64,000 nt of DNA from G963668435 sp963668435 (GTDB lineage Bacteria > Latescibacterota > Latescibacteria > Latescibacterales > Latescibacteraceae). The stretch lies in NCBI GenBank assembly GCA_963668435.2, contig CAXXSC010000008.1, forward strand, positions 248,001-312,000, in the 5' to 3' direction. The position numbers were made by a program, and so were the translations under genes. Under the pieces are notes generated by a model, which was not told the DNA's origin, searched no databases, and saw nothing but the letters and a program-made list of their open reading frames with translations. Shown piece after piece: positions 37,764 to 47,152 of this stretch (its first letter is position 1; each line of letters starts with the position of its first letter).

Positions 37764-38945
37764 TTACTTGCATGCCTCATTGATCGCGTTATCAAGATCA
37801 TGGATAATATCATCCGAATCTTCAAGCCCAACGGACAGCCTGAACAGGTTATCGAGAATACCAAGCTCATAGCGCTCATCACGGGTACAGTTGTAGTATG
37901 TCACTGTTGCCGGATGTGTTATGAGAGTTTCGCAGCCGCCGAGAGAAGGCCCGATATAACAGAGATTCAGATTATCGAGTACACGGCGCGAAGTTTCCAG
38001 ATCGCCGTCAATCTCGAATGTGACCACAGCCCCGCAACCGCTCATTTCTCGTTTTGCCACCTCATAATGAGGATGGCTTTCCAGCGCAGGATAGTAACAG
38101 CGTTTGACTTTCGGATGCTTCTCAAGCCAGCGTGCAACTATTTCGCCGTTCTTGTTCAGCTGTTCCATGCGAACACTGAATGTCTTGAGGCCACGAATCA
38201 GAAGATACGCACAATGAGGATCTATCACACCCCCCATTATTTTCTGAAAATCGATAATCTGCCTGACAAGATTATCACAACCGAGAACGACTCCTGCCAG
38301 GATATCGTTGTGACCGGCAAGATATTTTGTCGCACTGTGAATAACAATATCGGCACCGAGCTCAAGCGGTTTCTGATTGTATGGCGAAGCGAATGTCGAA
38401 TCGGAAACGACAAGAAGATTGGGATGCTTTTCCTTGATAATCCTGAGCCTGGAAAAATCCATGATATTTAAATATGGGTTTGTCGGCGACTCGCTGAAAA
38501 AGACACGTGTATTTGGTCGGATTGCTTTTTCTATAGCCTCATAATCCCCCATCTTGACAATGGTAGTGTCGATGTGCCACTGGGGAAGCCAGCTCTTGAC
38601 AAAACTCAGTGTCCGGCCATACGCATCATCTGTGATGATCATGTGGTCGCCTGAGCGCAGCATCGCGAGAAGCGTGTTTATTATGGCGCTCATTCCCGAG
38701 GCAAAAAGGACTGCCGATTCCGCTCCCTCCAGCTGAGCCAGCTTTTTCTCAGCTGCTCGCTGAGTTGGATTGCCGTAACGGCCGTACTCGTAGCGGAAAT
38801 GTTCTTTCTGGGTGAATTTCCTAATTTCCTCTGAATTCTGAAAAACAAAAGTCGAGGATTGAATGATGGGCGTTGTAATCGAATCAAAAGGTTTCACGCG
38901 GTCTTCACCAGCGTGAATGCACTCGGTGGATATGCCTTTTTTCAT
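37764..38945 (-). CDS. Cys/Met-metabolism PLP enzyme (cystathionine gamma-synthase / beta-lyase / gamma-lyase family)
   Basis: 393 residues of the transsulfuration family, fold type I. It has the N-terminal ECIHAG, the PLP-phosphate contact YGRYGNPT, ASGMSAI, and SATKYLAGHND with the Schiff-base Lys207. These enzymes make or split cystathionine, or cleave methionine or homocysteine derivatives; sequence alone does not separate the reactions. With metK and ahcY about 2-5 kb away, a homocysteine-linked role is reasonable but inferred. It ends convergently at the terminator. Confidence 0.93.
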   Translation of the reverse strand: MKKGISTECIHAGEDRVKPFDSITTPIIQSSTFVFQNSEEIRKFTQKEHFRYEYGRYGNPTQRAAEKKLAQLEGAESAVLFASGMSAIINTLLAMLRSGDHMIITDDAYGRTLSFVKSWLPQWHIDTTIVKMGDYEAIEKAIRPNTRVFFSESPTNPYLNIMDFSRLRIIKEKHPNLLVVSDSTFASPYNQKPLELGADIVIHSATKYLAGHNDILAGVVLGCDNLVRQIIDFQKIMGGVIDPHCAYLLIRGLKTFSVRMEQLNKNGEIVARWLEKHPKVKRCYYPALESHPHYEVAKREMSGCGAVVTFEIDGDLETSRRVLDNLNLCYIGPSLGGCETLITHPATVTYYNCTRDERYELGILDNLFRLSVGLEDSDDIIHDLDNAINEACK

Positions 38946-39051
38946 AGTAGCGAATCCTTTTATTGTCAGTTTTCTTCAACCAGCCTTCAAAATATAATAT
39001 ATATTTTTAATAAAATAAAGGGCATTTTTCATACCGACAATAAATACTCAG

Positions 39052-39153
39052 CTAAAGCTTACCGCCTTTAATCATGATCGTAAAACAGGTGAGTGCAAGA
39101 CCGATGATTGCACTCCAGGAGAGTATCATGAGAATCCAGCCTCCGCTTGTCAT
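39052..39153 (-). CDS. MetS-type small subunit of an NSS amino-acid transporter (33 residues)
   Basis: The frame encodes one transmembrane helix: MTSGGWILMILSWSAIIG, then LALTCFTIMI and the basic tail KGGKL. Its ATG (39153-39151) overlaps the TGA of the NSS transporter gene (39152-39150), so translation is coupled. Very short single-helix proteins in exactly this place are known as MetS, required for transport by MetP of Corynebacterium. Length, topology and position all fit. The gene is easily missed because of its size. Confidence 0.85.
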   Translation of the reverse strand: MTSGGWILMILSWSAIIGLALTCFTIMIKGGKL

Positions 39154-40736
39154 AATTTATGCTCCTCATCAACAATGCGTTCATATTCTATCTCCGGCAG
39201 GGGCCGTCCGCGCCAGGCAAAGAATACGAGTAAACTGACTATAAGGATGATAGCGAGTAAGGCTATTCGTGTTCCGAGAACCCATATATAGTTTTCATCG
39301 GGAACTCCGGTCATTTTCAGGATTGGAATAGCCTGCTGCCAGGTCCAGGTAGCGAGAAGAATGATCAGAAACGTCGGGGTAACATACTTTATGACAATCC
39401 GGAATATTACCGGAAGTCGAATATCCGCCCCATGGTGGATTTCTGCCCAGGCCCGGTCAATACCAAATACCCAGCCGAAAATGACAGCCTCTATCGTACC
39501 AAGGACAACGAGGAAGAATGTGCCACTCCAGAAATCGAGTTCGTCGAGCACACCGTGTTTCATGCCGACTATAACAAAATGGCAGGCAACGAAACAGATT
39601 GCCGCAATAACGAGAACAGAGCGTTTTCGCCCAAAATGAAACTCATCATCAATAAAAGCTATTGCAGGCTGAAGCATCGAGACCGAGCTGGTGGCTCCTG
39701 CTATAAACAACATGAGGAACCAGAGGAAAGCGAAGAACCAGCCGCCGGAAATATAGGAAAATATCTGAGGCATGGTGACAAATCCAAGATCGAAAGATCC
39801 GCCTTTTGCGATTTCAACAAGACCGAGCGGCCCCATGAAAACATACGCTGCGGGTATAATGATCGAGCCGGCAATAATAACTTCTGTCAGCTCGTTGAGA
39901 CTGACTGATGACATGCCCGAAAGGACGACATCGTCCTCCCTGTCGAGATAGCTCGCATATGTCAGGATCATGCCGATCCCGACCGAGAGCGTAAAGAAGA
40001 CCTGTCCCGCGGCAGCCATCCAGACAGAGACATTCTTAAGCTCACTGAAATCAGGATTCCAGAGATAGCCAAAACCGTTGAGTACGTTCCAGTCAGGGTG
40101 TTCGGCATTCGGGGCTCCGAGTGTGACAACACGGGCCATAATGATAAAACCGAGGACAAACAAGGTCGGCATGGTGATTTTCGAGAATTTTTCTATACCG
40201 CCCTTTATACCGTTGAAAACCACCCAGAAATTCACAGAAAAAGTCACTAGGAAAAGACTATATGTCAGCCAGTACGAGCCGCCCTCTTCCAGCCCCTGAT
40301 ATGCGGCGAGAAAAGCTTTCATACTGCTGCCATCTTTTGCCGCCGCCATTAGATTGCCTAAAAGGGCATGAATGGCGAAACCGAGCAGCCACGATTCGAT
40401 ATAGGTGTACCATATAAAAATAAGTGTCGGTCCGATGATACCGATAACGCCAAAATATTTCAGAAAATGACTGCGTGTCGCGATTGCGAAAATGGAAGGT
40501 GCTGTGCCGTAACCGTGGATACCGCCATAACGTCCGAGAGTCCATTCGGTAAGCATAAGGGGAATGCCGAGAAGAATCAGCGATATGAAATATGGAATGA
40601 GAAAAGCACCGCCGCCATTTTCAGCAGCCTGAACCGGAAAACGCAAAAAATTCCCGAGGCCCACCGCCGATCCTGCGACAGCGAGAATAACGCCCATTCT
40701 CGATCCCCATTTTTCCCGTTTGATCTCCCCTGCCAT
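39150..40736 (-). CDS. Sodium-dependent NSS/SNF-family amino-acid transporter
   Basis: 528 residues with about 11-12 membrane segments. The N-terminal signature WGSRMGVILAVAGSAVGLGNFLRFPVQAA is the sodium- and substrate-binding TM1 of the LeuT fold (with the unwound GSAVGLGN). NGGGAFLIPYF follows. The protein should import an amino acid with sodium; presence of a MetS-type partner hints at methionine or alanine. A strong AGGAGG site precedes the ATG. It overlaps the small subunit gene by 3 nt. Confidence 0.93.
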   Translation of the reverse strand: MAGEIKREKWGSRMGVILAVAGSAVGLGNFLRFPVQAAENGGGAFLIPYFISLILLGIPLMLTEWTLGRYGGIHGYGTAPSIFAIATRSHFLKYFGVIGIIGPTLIFIWYTYIESWLLGFAIHALLGNLMAAAKDGSSMKAFLAAYQGLEEGGSYWLTYSLFLVTFSVNFWVVFNGIKGGIEKFSKITMPTLFVLGFIIMARVVTLGAPNAEHPDWNVLNGFGYLWNPDFSELKNVSVWMAAAGQVFFTLSVGIGMILTYASYLDREDDVVLSGMSSVSLNELTEVIIAGSIIIPAAYVFMGPLGLVEIAKGGSFDLGFVTMPQIFSYISGGWFFAFLWFLMLFIAGATSSVSMLQPAIAFIDDEFHFGRKRSVLVIAAICFVACHFVIVGMKHGVLDELDFWSGTFFLVVLGTIEAVIFGWVFGIDRAWAEIHHGADIRLPVIFRIVIKYVTPTFLIILLATWTWQQAIPILKMTGVPDENYIWVLGTRIALLAIILIVSLLVFFAWRGRPLPEIEYERIVDEEHKL

Positions 40737-40838
40737 TCACCCTCCTAACGTGGTGTAATAATGGATTGTTATCTTCTCATTATATATGAATATAATACCA
40801 CGGACAGCCCGAGCCAAAGGAAACAATACTTCAGAAAA

Positions 40839-41126
40839 TCAGGCATCTGTTTCCATTGGAGGATTAAGCCTTACAAGTGTCGCACCCCAGCCGGAACTGT
40901 CGGCCGCAGTACCGAATTCCGCGACATAGGGGGATTTTTCGAGGAAAGAACAGACAATATCACGCTGAACGCCCTTTCCTTTACCGTGAATGATTCGTAA
41001 TTCAAGAATACCATGCGACCTGCACTGCTCGATGTATTCGGCAAGCACAGACTTGACTTCTTTCGGCTGAAACATGTGCAGATCGAGAATGCCGTCAATG
41101 GGATATTCGAGGATTTCGTCACTCAT
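40839..41126 (-). CDS. Stand-alone Smr-domain protein
   Basis: About 95 residues forming one Smr domain: LDLHMFQPKEVKSVLAEYIE, then LRIIHGKGKGVQR, the conserved HGKGxG core, and GWGATLVRL at the end. Smr domains are nucleic-acid endonucleases or nicking domains, and small stand-alone versions act on RNA or DNA in ribosome rescue or repair. I favour the ATG at 41126 with AGGA upstream; an ATG six codons earlier (41144) is possible. It lies after serA and its terminator on the same strand. Confidence 0.88.
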   Translation of the reverse strand: MSDEILEYPIDGILDLHMFQPKEVKSVLAEYIEQCRSHGILELRIIHGKGKGVQRDIVCSFLEKSPYVAEFGTAADSSGWGATLVRLNPPMETDA

Positions 41127-41154
41127 GGAAGCGATCCTCAGCATTTCCTGTCAT

Positions 41155-41195
41155 AAAAAAGCCCTCCGGCATATTCGTACCGGAAGGCTTTGTAC
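41155..41195 (-). terminator. Intrinsic terminator after serA
   Basis: Read on the minus strand, AAGCCTTCCGG pairs with CCGGAGGGCTT (one mismatch) around a 10-nt loop, followed by TTTTTT. It sits about 25 bp after the serA stop. Confidence 0.88.
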
Positions 41196-41220
41196 TAACT
41201 GATAGACGACAGCGGCATCT

Positions 41221-42804
41221 TTAAAACGAGAGCTGCTGGGTCCATTCGATATTGTCAATGGCTTCAACCGCTTTAAGCGTATCAGCATCGACTGAATCAT
41301 CAGTCCTGAGAACAACGATCGCATTTCCGGTCTCTTTGTTCCGGGCCCAGTTCATGTAAGCGATATTGACACCCTTCTCTCCAAGAATGGTGCCGATCTT
41401 GCCGATTGTACCGGGACGATCCACCGTACCGCAGACAAGGACATTGCCGTCAGGTGCGAAATCGAGCTCGTAACCGAGAAGTTTCGCGATACGCGGCTCT
41501 TCCTTGCCGAAAATGGTTCCGAGAACGGAGATATCGCCCTTATCGGTCGTGAGCTTGAGCTCCATGCAATTGCGGAAGCCCTGCTCTTCGGCAGACTTGA
41601 CCTCGTTCATCTTGATACCGAGCTTTTCCGCGGTCTTCGTGGCGTTGATCATGTTGACACCCTCGGCATATCCGCGCGTAAAGAGACCGGAAAGCGCCGA
41701 GGAGGTGATTGCCCATGTTTCGAGCGATGTCATAGCGCCGAAATAGGAGACCGTAACATCTGAAAGCTGGCCATCTCCGAGCTGCCCGATAAGCGAGCCC
41801 ATTTTCTCAGCCAGGTTCATATAAGGTTTGAGCTCTGCATAGGCTTCGGATGCCATCGAAGGAACGTTAACAGCATTCCTGACCTCACCGTTGAGAAGGA
41901 AATCACGGATCTGCTCAGCAACCATTACTGCCACGATATCCTGCGCCTCAGCCGTGGAGGCACCGAGATGCGGCGTGCAGACAATTTTCTCGTTCATTAC
42001 CAGCGGGGACTGCTCAGGCGGCTCGTTCTCATAGACATCAAGAGCGGCACCGGCAACTTTACCGGACTCGACCGCGGCAAGAAGAGCGGCTTCATCGACA
42101 ATACCGCCACGGGCACAGTTGATAATCCTGACACCGTCTTTGCACTTGGCGAACGTATCGGCATTAAGGATATGCCTTGTGCTGTCATTAACCGGCGTAT
42201 GGAAAGTGATGTAATCAGAACCGGCCCAGATATCCTCGAGCTTGACAAGATCGATACCCGCGCGCTGTGCCACTTCTTTCGAAACGAAAGGATCGTATCC
42301 GATAACATTCATCTCGAACCCTTTGGCGCGTTTGGCCATTACCTGGCCGATATTTCCGAGACCGACAATACCAAGTGTTTTGCCGCGAAGCTCGACACCC
42401 ATGTATTTCTTACGATCCCAACGGCCTTCCTTGATGGAACGATCGCCCTGGGCGACATTACGGGAAAGCGCCATCATAAGGCTGAATGCATGCTCGGCGG
42501 TCGAAACGGTGTTTCCACCAGGCGTGTTAAGGACAACGATTCCCGCATCCGTTGCCTGGGGAATATCGATATTGTCAACACCGGCGCCTGCGCGGCCAAT
42601 GACTTTCAGTTTTTCCGCTTTCGCGATTATATCCTCACGGACCTTGGTCGCACTCCTGACAACGAGCGCGTCATACTGACCGATGATCTCTTTCAATTCG
42701 TCGGGAGAGAGTCCTGTATTGAAATCAACTTCGATTTCAGCAGGTTCACTGAGAATATTCACGCACTCCTGAGCGACATTATCGCTGACAAGTACTTTGA
42801 ACAT
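41221..42804 (-). CDS. serA: D-3-phosphoglycerate dehydrogenase (long form with ACT domain)
   Basis: About 527 residues, the long SerA type. It has an N-terminal substrate domain (FKVLVSDNVAQE), the NAD domain with GLGNIGQVMAKRAKG, the NCARGGIVDEAALL Arg region, the CTPHLGAST catalytic His, an intervening ASB domain, and a C-terminal ACT domain (VDRPGTIGKIGTILGEKGVNIAYMN). It starts serine synthesis, and the ACT domain suggests serine feedback. The ATG at 42804 has GGAG eight bases upstream; a longer start at 42819 is less likely. It follows the class V aminotransferase, the next step of the pathway. Confidence 0.97.
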   Translation of the reverse strand: MFKVLVSDNVAQECVNILSEPAEIEVDFNTGLSPDELKEIIGQYDALVVRSATKVREDIIAKAEKLKVIGRAGAGVDNIDIPQATDAGIVVLNTPGGNTVSTAEHAFSLMMALSRNVAQGDRSIKEGRWDRKKYMGVELRGKTLGIVGLGNIGQVMAKRAKGFEMNVIGYDPFVSKEVAQRAGIDLVKLEDIWAGSDYITFHTPVNDSTRHILNADTFAKCKDGVRIINCARGGIVDEAALLAAVESGKVAGAALDVYENEPPEQSPLVMNEKIVCTPHLGASTAEAQDIVAVMVAEQIRDFLLNGEVRNAVNVPSMASEAYAELKPYMNLAEKMGSLIGQLGDGQLSDVTVSYFGAMTSLETWAITSSALSGLFTRGYAEGVNMINATKTAEKLGIKMNEVKSAEEQGFRNCMELKLTTDKGDISVLGTIFGKEEPRIAKLLGYELDFAPDGNVLVCGTVDRPGTIGKIGTILGEKGVNIAYMNWARNKETGNAIVVLRTDDSVDADTLKAVEAIDNIEWTQQLSF

Positions 42805-42903
42805 AATAATTCTCCGCATATGTTAGGATACGAAACCGGACGTTGGAACTCCCTCACCCCACCGTCCGGTCAGCGTTTCCGTTAAAATTCACCTGTCGAA
42901 AAA

Positions 42904-44031
42904 TCAGCCGACAAGCACCGCCTGTGCAGCTTTGACCGATTCACCCGGCGTGAAGTCGAAACCGACCTCTTTCAGGGCAAGTTCAAGACCGGACAGCGCT
43001 GTCAGAACATCGTACTCATCCAGATTGCCGATATGAGCGATACGGATGATCTTACCCTTAAGCTGGGCCTGGCCGCCGGCAGGGAAAATGCCGTTCTTCT
43101 TGAGCGCCTTGACCAACGCACCGCCATCAACAGTTTCAGGCAGGCTTACAGCAGTCAGAACGTTCGAGTAGTCGGTCGGGAAAATCGAAAGGCCAATAGC
43201 CTTGACACCGGCACGCATCGCCTCGCCGACTTTCGCGTTGCGGTCCCAGAGATACTCCATGCCGTTGGCGAGCAGTATATCGAGGGCCTCGTTGAGGCCG
43301 ACGAGCAGCGTGACCGGCGGCGTGAAAGGATTCTGGTTCTTGTCGATAGACTTTTTATATTTTTTAAGATCCCAGTAATATTTGGGCATATCAGAACGCT
43401 CGATGAACTTCCATGCGTCCTTGGCAACCGCGATGAAACCGAGTCCAGGAGGAAGCATGATCGTTTTCTGCGAGCCGGAAACCACGATATCTACTCCCCA
43501 GTCGTCGGGGCGAAGTTCGTGGGCGCCAAGTCCAGATACGGCATCTGTCACCAGACAGACACCAGCCTCCTTGGTCACTTTTCCGATAGCCTCGAGATCG
43601 GTAATGATACCTGTCGAGGTCTCGGACTGCGTCGTGAACACCGCAGTTACTCCCGGATTCTCATCAAGGGCTTTTTTAATCTGTTCGGGCGTTACTGCAT
43701 AACCCCACTCGACATCGATGGGTACGGTGTCGATTCCATAAGCCTGACAGATCTCATCCCAACGTTCACCAAACTTTCCCCCTCGGACCGTGATTGCCTT
43801 ATCGCCACGCGCAAGGACGTTGACAACCGCGGTTTCCATAGCGCCTGTTCCCGACGATGCAAGCGTGAAAACATCTCCTTCTGTCATGAAGAATTTTTTC
43901 AGCTTGACATTCACCTCGGCAAAAAGAGCCTCGTACTCAGGCGTTCTGTGATGGAAGATTGGCTCAGCCATCTTCAGAAGCACCTTCTCGGGCACCATCA
44001 CCGGGCCGGGACTGAACAGACGGGTTTTCAT
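42904..44031 (-). CDS. Class V aminotransferase (serine-pyruvate / alanine-glyoxylate type, likely phosphoserine aminotransferase)
   Basis: 375 residues of fold type I. It has FSPGPVMVPEKV, FHHRTPEYEAL, SSGTGAMETAV for PLP-phosphate binding, VTDAVSGLGA with the PLP Asp, and SGSQKTIMLPPG with the Schiff-base Lys189. Its place directly before serA suggests that it converts phosphohydroxypyruvate to phosphoserine, as related enzymes do in organisms that lack classical SerC. Alanine-glyoxylate or serine-pyruvate transamination is the alternative. The serA gene starts 100 bp downstream. Confidence 0.93.
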   Translation of the reverse strand: MKTRLFSPGPVMVPEKVLLKMAEPIFHHRTPEYEALFAEVNVKLKKFFMTEGDVFTLASSGTGAMETAVVNVLARGDKAITVRGGKFGERWDEICQAYGIDTVPIDVEWGYAVTPEQIKKALDENPGVTAVFTTQSETSTGIITDLEAIGKVTKEAGVCLVTDAVSGLGAHELRPDDWGVDIVVSGSQKTIMLPPGLGFIAVAKDAWKFIERSDMPKYYWDLKKYKKSIDKNQNPFTPPVTLLVGLNEALDILLANGMEYLWDRNAKVGEAMRAGVKAIGLSIFPTDYSNVLTAVSLPETVDGGALVKALKKNGIFPAGGQAQLKGKIIRIAHIGNLDEYDVLTALSGLELALKEVGFDFTPGESVKAAQAVLVG

Positions 44032-44047
44032 AGGTTACCTCACCTTG

Positions 44048-44641
44048 TTATGAGAGTTTTGCCGGAGCGAGGACATCGTCGATCCAGGAATGGACCGCTT
44101 CCGTACCGTACCCCGACTGTGATGAAAACATGATACTGTTTTTGAATCCGAATTTCTTATCGTATTGTGATTTCAAGGTCATACGCTGATTATTCGAAAG
44201 CTTGTCCGCTTTCGTGTAAACATAGAGGACACGGCCTTGCCAGCCGCTGAGCCATTCGATCATATCGAGATCACCGGAAACAGGACCGTGGCGGGAATCG
44301 ATCAGCTGGATGATCCCTCGCAATTCCTGTCTTGTTTCAAGATAAGGCCCAACGATCTCGGAAAAAAATGCTTTTTCAGTTTTTGGCACTTTCGCATAAC
44401 CATATCCGGGAAGATCAACGAAATAAAAGCCGCCGGGAATCTCAAAATAATTCAGAGACCGCGTTTTACCGGGCTTTCCTGATATTTTCGCAAGCTTCTT
44501 CTGCCGTGAAAGACGGTTGATCATCGAGGATTTTCCCACATTCGAACGACCTGAAATACACAATTCAGGGTAACCGTTTGCGGGAAGGTCTTTCAGTGAA
44601 AAGACCGATTTGACAAATGTCATTCCTCTCAGCTTATTCAC
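44048..44641 (-). CDS. engB: Ribosome-biogenesis GTPase EngB/YsxC
   Basis: 197 residues, the EngB length. G1 is GRSNVGKSSMIN, G2 lies near KPGKTRSLNYF, G3 is DLPGYGYAKV, G4 is TKADK, and G5 is SSQSGYG. EngB helps late assembly of the large ribosomal subunit. The start is uncertain: GTG at 44641 keeps the family N-terminal length, while the ATG at 44623 has GAGAGGA directly abutting it. It ends 16 bp before the aminotransferase ATG and follows lon on the same strand. Confidence 0.96.
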   Translation of the reverse strand: MNKLRGMTFVKSVFSLKDLPANGYPELCISGRSNVGKSSMINRLSRQKKLAKISGKPGKTRSLNYFEIPGGFYFVDLPGYGYAKVPKTEKAFFSEIVGPYLETRQELRGIIQLIDSRHGPVSGDLDMIEWLSGWQGRVLYVYTKADKLSNNQRMTLKSQYDKKFGFKNSIMFSSQSGYGTEAVHSWIDDVLAPAKLS

Positions 44642-44719
44642 GTGGCATCACTCTTTCACGCCCATGCAGACAGACAGCAGAAGGCACTCAAATAAATTGT
44701 TGTTAATACTACTAATTCA

Positions 44720-47086
44720 CTATTTCACAAGGGCGTGTTCAAGCACATCATCAACCGTCTCGGCGAAGACAAATTCAAGGGAAGACTTGATGCCATCAGG
44801 AAGCTCCTTGACCGCAGAATCGTTCTCTTTCGGTACTATAACTTTCTTGATACCGCTTCGTTTCGCTGCCAGCGATTTTTCTTTGAGCCCGCCAATAGCG
44901 AGGACATTTCCCCTGAGTGTTATTTCACCGGTCATAGCGACAGTCCTTCTCACGGCTTTTCCGCTTGCGGCAGAAACCAGCGAGGTAAGCATAGACACGC
45001 CGGCTGAGGGGCCATCCTTTTTAATCGCACCCTCGGGAACATGGATATGGATATCGCATTTTTCGAAAGCTTTTGCCGCTATGCCCAGTTTCTCACGATT
45101 CGCCTTGGCATAGCTCAATGCGGCACGGGCGCTTTCCTTCATGACATCGCCAAGATGACCGGTAAGAATCAGTTCGCCTTTACCCGGCATGATCGTTGTT
45201 TCGATATTGAGTATTTCACCACCGACCGGAGTCCATGCGAGTCCCACCGCCATACCGACCTGGTTACTGCGCTCGATACGTTTATCGCGATATTTCGGCG
45301 CACCGAGATAGCGGGCAAGATTGCGTTTAGTAATCACCGTTTTCTTCGTGGTTTTCTTGCGGCTCACGACCTCACGAGCAACCTTACGGCAAATTTTCGA
45401 CAGCATGCGCTCAAGATTCCTGACACCTGCCTCTGCCGTATAATTACGAATGACCTTAAGAACGGCATCACTATCGAAATCAAGATGACGTGCCTTGAGA
45501 CCGCAGGCCTCCATTGTACGCGGTATAAGATGCTTTTCGGCAATACCGAGTTTCTCGAACTCGAGATAGCCTGACAGACGGATGATCTCCATCCTGTCAA
45601 GAAGCGGCGGCGGAATCGAGCCCTCGTAATTCGAGGTGGTAATGAACATCACCTGCGAAAGATCGTAATCAACCTCAAGATAATTATCATTGAAACTGTT
45701 GTTCTGTTCGGGATCGAGCACTTCGAGAAGCGCGCTCGAAGGATCTCCACGGAAATCGGTGCCGAGCTTGTCGATTTCGTCCAGCAGAAATACTGGATTC
45801 CTCGTCCCTGCCTTTTTCATGTTCTGGATTATCCTGCCGGGCATCGAACCGATATAAGTTCGACGGTGCCCGCGGATCTCAGCCTCGTCACGGATGCCGC
45901 CAAGCGACATGCGGACAAATTTACGTCCAATCGCCCGTGCAACGCTCTTGCCAAGAGAGGTCTTGCCAGTCCCCGGAGGGCCCGTGAAACAGAGAATCGG
46001 GCCTTTCATCGATTTCGACAGTTTGAGCACGGCGAGATACTCGATAATGCGATCCTTTGCCTCATCGAGACCGTAATGGTCCTCGTCGAGAATGACTCGA
46101 GCCTTTTTGATGTCGAGATTGTCTCGTGTGCGTTTTTTCCAGGGAATATTGAGAAGCCATTCAAGATAGCTCCTCACTACTGTGGATTCGGGCGACATGA
46201 CATGCATGCGCTTGAGCTTCGTCAGCTCTTCACCTGCTTTTTTCATGGCCTCTTTGCTCATGCCGGATTTCTTGACACGATCTTCCAGTTCGGAAATTTC
46301 GCCGTCGCCTTCCTCTTCTCCCAGCTCTTCCTTGATAACTCGCATCTGCTCGTGCAAATAGTAGTCTTTCTGGGATTTCTGGAGGCGTTCCTTGACCTCG
46401 TTATCGATATCTTTCTCAAGTTCGAGTATCTCGATTTCCTCAGCAAGCCGTTTTGATATAGCCGACAGAAAATCCTCTATGTTCTCGAATTCGAGCAGGC
46501 GCTGTTTTTCATCATTACGCACCTGGATATGTGCAGCGATTGTATTGACAAAACGCAGAGGATCATCGATCTGGTTGATATTCAGCAGCACCTCGTCAGG
46601 AATGGACTTGGAAAGCTTGACATAATCGGTGAATGTGCTGTTTACGTTCCTGAGCATTGCCTGAAGGCGCGGTGAATCCTCAACCTCGGTGCTGCTCTCG
46701 GCCACCGTCACACGGTAATGCTTTTCTTCCTCGCGGAAATCGGTAATAACAGCACGAGCTATACCCTCGATCAGAACCTTGGCTGTCCCGTTCGGAAGTT
46801 TCAGCACCTGAAGGGCCCGGCCAATGACGCCAACCGGGAACAGGTCTTCAGCACCGGGCTCCTCGGTTGCCGGATTCTTCTGCAAGGTCAGAAAGAGATA
46901 GCGATCCTGCATGAGTGCTTCCTGCAGCGCCTCCACGGAAGAATCCCTGATCACGAGGATCGGGATTATCATATCGGGAAAAAGCACGATATCCCTGAGC
47001 GGCAACAACGGCAGATCAGAGGGCAGTTCTTCCTCTTTAACGTCGGCGTTTTCGATTTCTTCAGTATTTTCCATACTTTTTGTCAT
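44720..47086 (-). CDS. lon: ATP-dependent protease La (Lon)
   Basis: 788 residues in LonA layout. An N-terminal LAN domain (LPLLPLRDIVLFPDMIIPI) is followed by coiled coil, AAA+ module with Walker A GPPGTGKTS and Walker B VFLLDEIDK, and a C-terminal Ser-Lys protease domain. The catalytic pair is Ser694 (DGPSAGVS) and Lys737 (GGLKEKSLAA), 43 residues apart as in E. coli. It degrades misfolded and regulatory proteins in the cytoplasm. It follows clpX with a 66-bp gap, part of the proteolysis block. Confidence 0.98.
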   Translation of the reverse strand: MTKSMENTEEIENADVKEEELPSDLPLLPLRDIVLFPDMIIPILVIRDSSVEALQEALMQDRYLFLTLQKNPATEEPGAEDLFPVGVIGRALQVLKLPNGTAKVLIEGIARAVITDFREEEKHYRVTVAESSTEVEDSPRLQAMLRNVNSTFTDYVKLSKSIPDEVLLNINQIDDPLRFVNTIAAHIQVRNDEKQRLLEFENIEDFLSAISKRLAEEIEILELEKDIDNEVKERLQKSQKDYYLHEQMRVIKEELGEEEGDGEISELEDRVKKSGMSKEAMKKAGEELTKLKRMHVMSPESTVVRSYLEWLLNIPWKKRTRDNLDIKKARVILDEDHYGLDEAKDRIIEYLAVLKLSKSMKGPILCFTGPPGTGKTSLGKSVARAIGRKFVRMSLGGIRDEAEIRGHRRTYIGSMPGRIIQNMKKAGTRNPVFLLDEIDKLGTDFRGDPSSALLEVLDPEQNNSFNDNYLEVDYDLSQVMFITTSNYEGSIPPPLLDRMEIIRLSGYLEFEKLGIAEKHLIPRTMEACGLKARHLDFDSDAVLKVIRNYTAEAGVRNLERMLSKICRKVAREVVSRKKTTKKTVITKRNLARYLGAPKYRDKRIERSNQVGMAVGLAWTPVGGEILNIETTIMPGKGELILTGHLGDVMKESARAALSYAKANREKLGIAAKAFEKCDIHIHVPEGAIKKDGPSAGVSMLTSLVSAASGKAVRRTVAMTGEITLRGNVLAIGGLKEKSLAAKRSGIKKVIVPKENDSAVKELPDGIKSSLEFVFAETVDDVLEHALVK

Positions 47087-47152
47087 AAAACCTTTATTCT
47101 TTCCTCAAAGCGGCCGGAAACACCCCGCCGACTTATCAGTTTCAAGTAATCA

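Noticed and set aside
42835..42870. ACCGGACG/CGTCCGGT inverted repeat between serA and the aminotransferase
   Set aside because: The stem is 8 bp with a 20-nt loop and no T-run. It could be chance and does not support a named element.
43033..44133. 366-codon plus-strand open frame opposite the class V aminotransferase
   Set aside because: It shows no domain and crosses the boundary of two real genes on the other strand.
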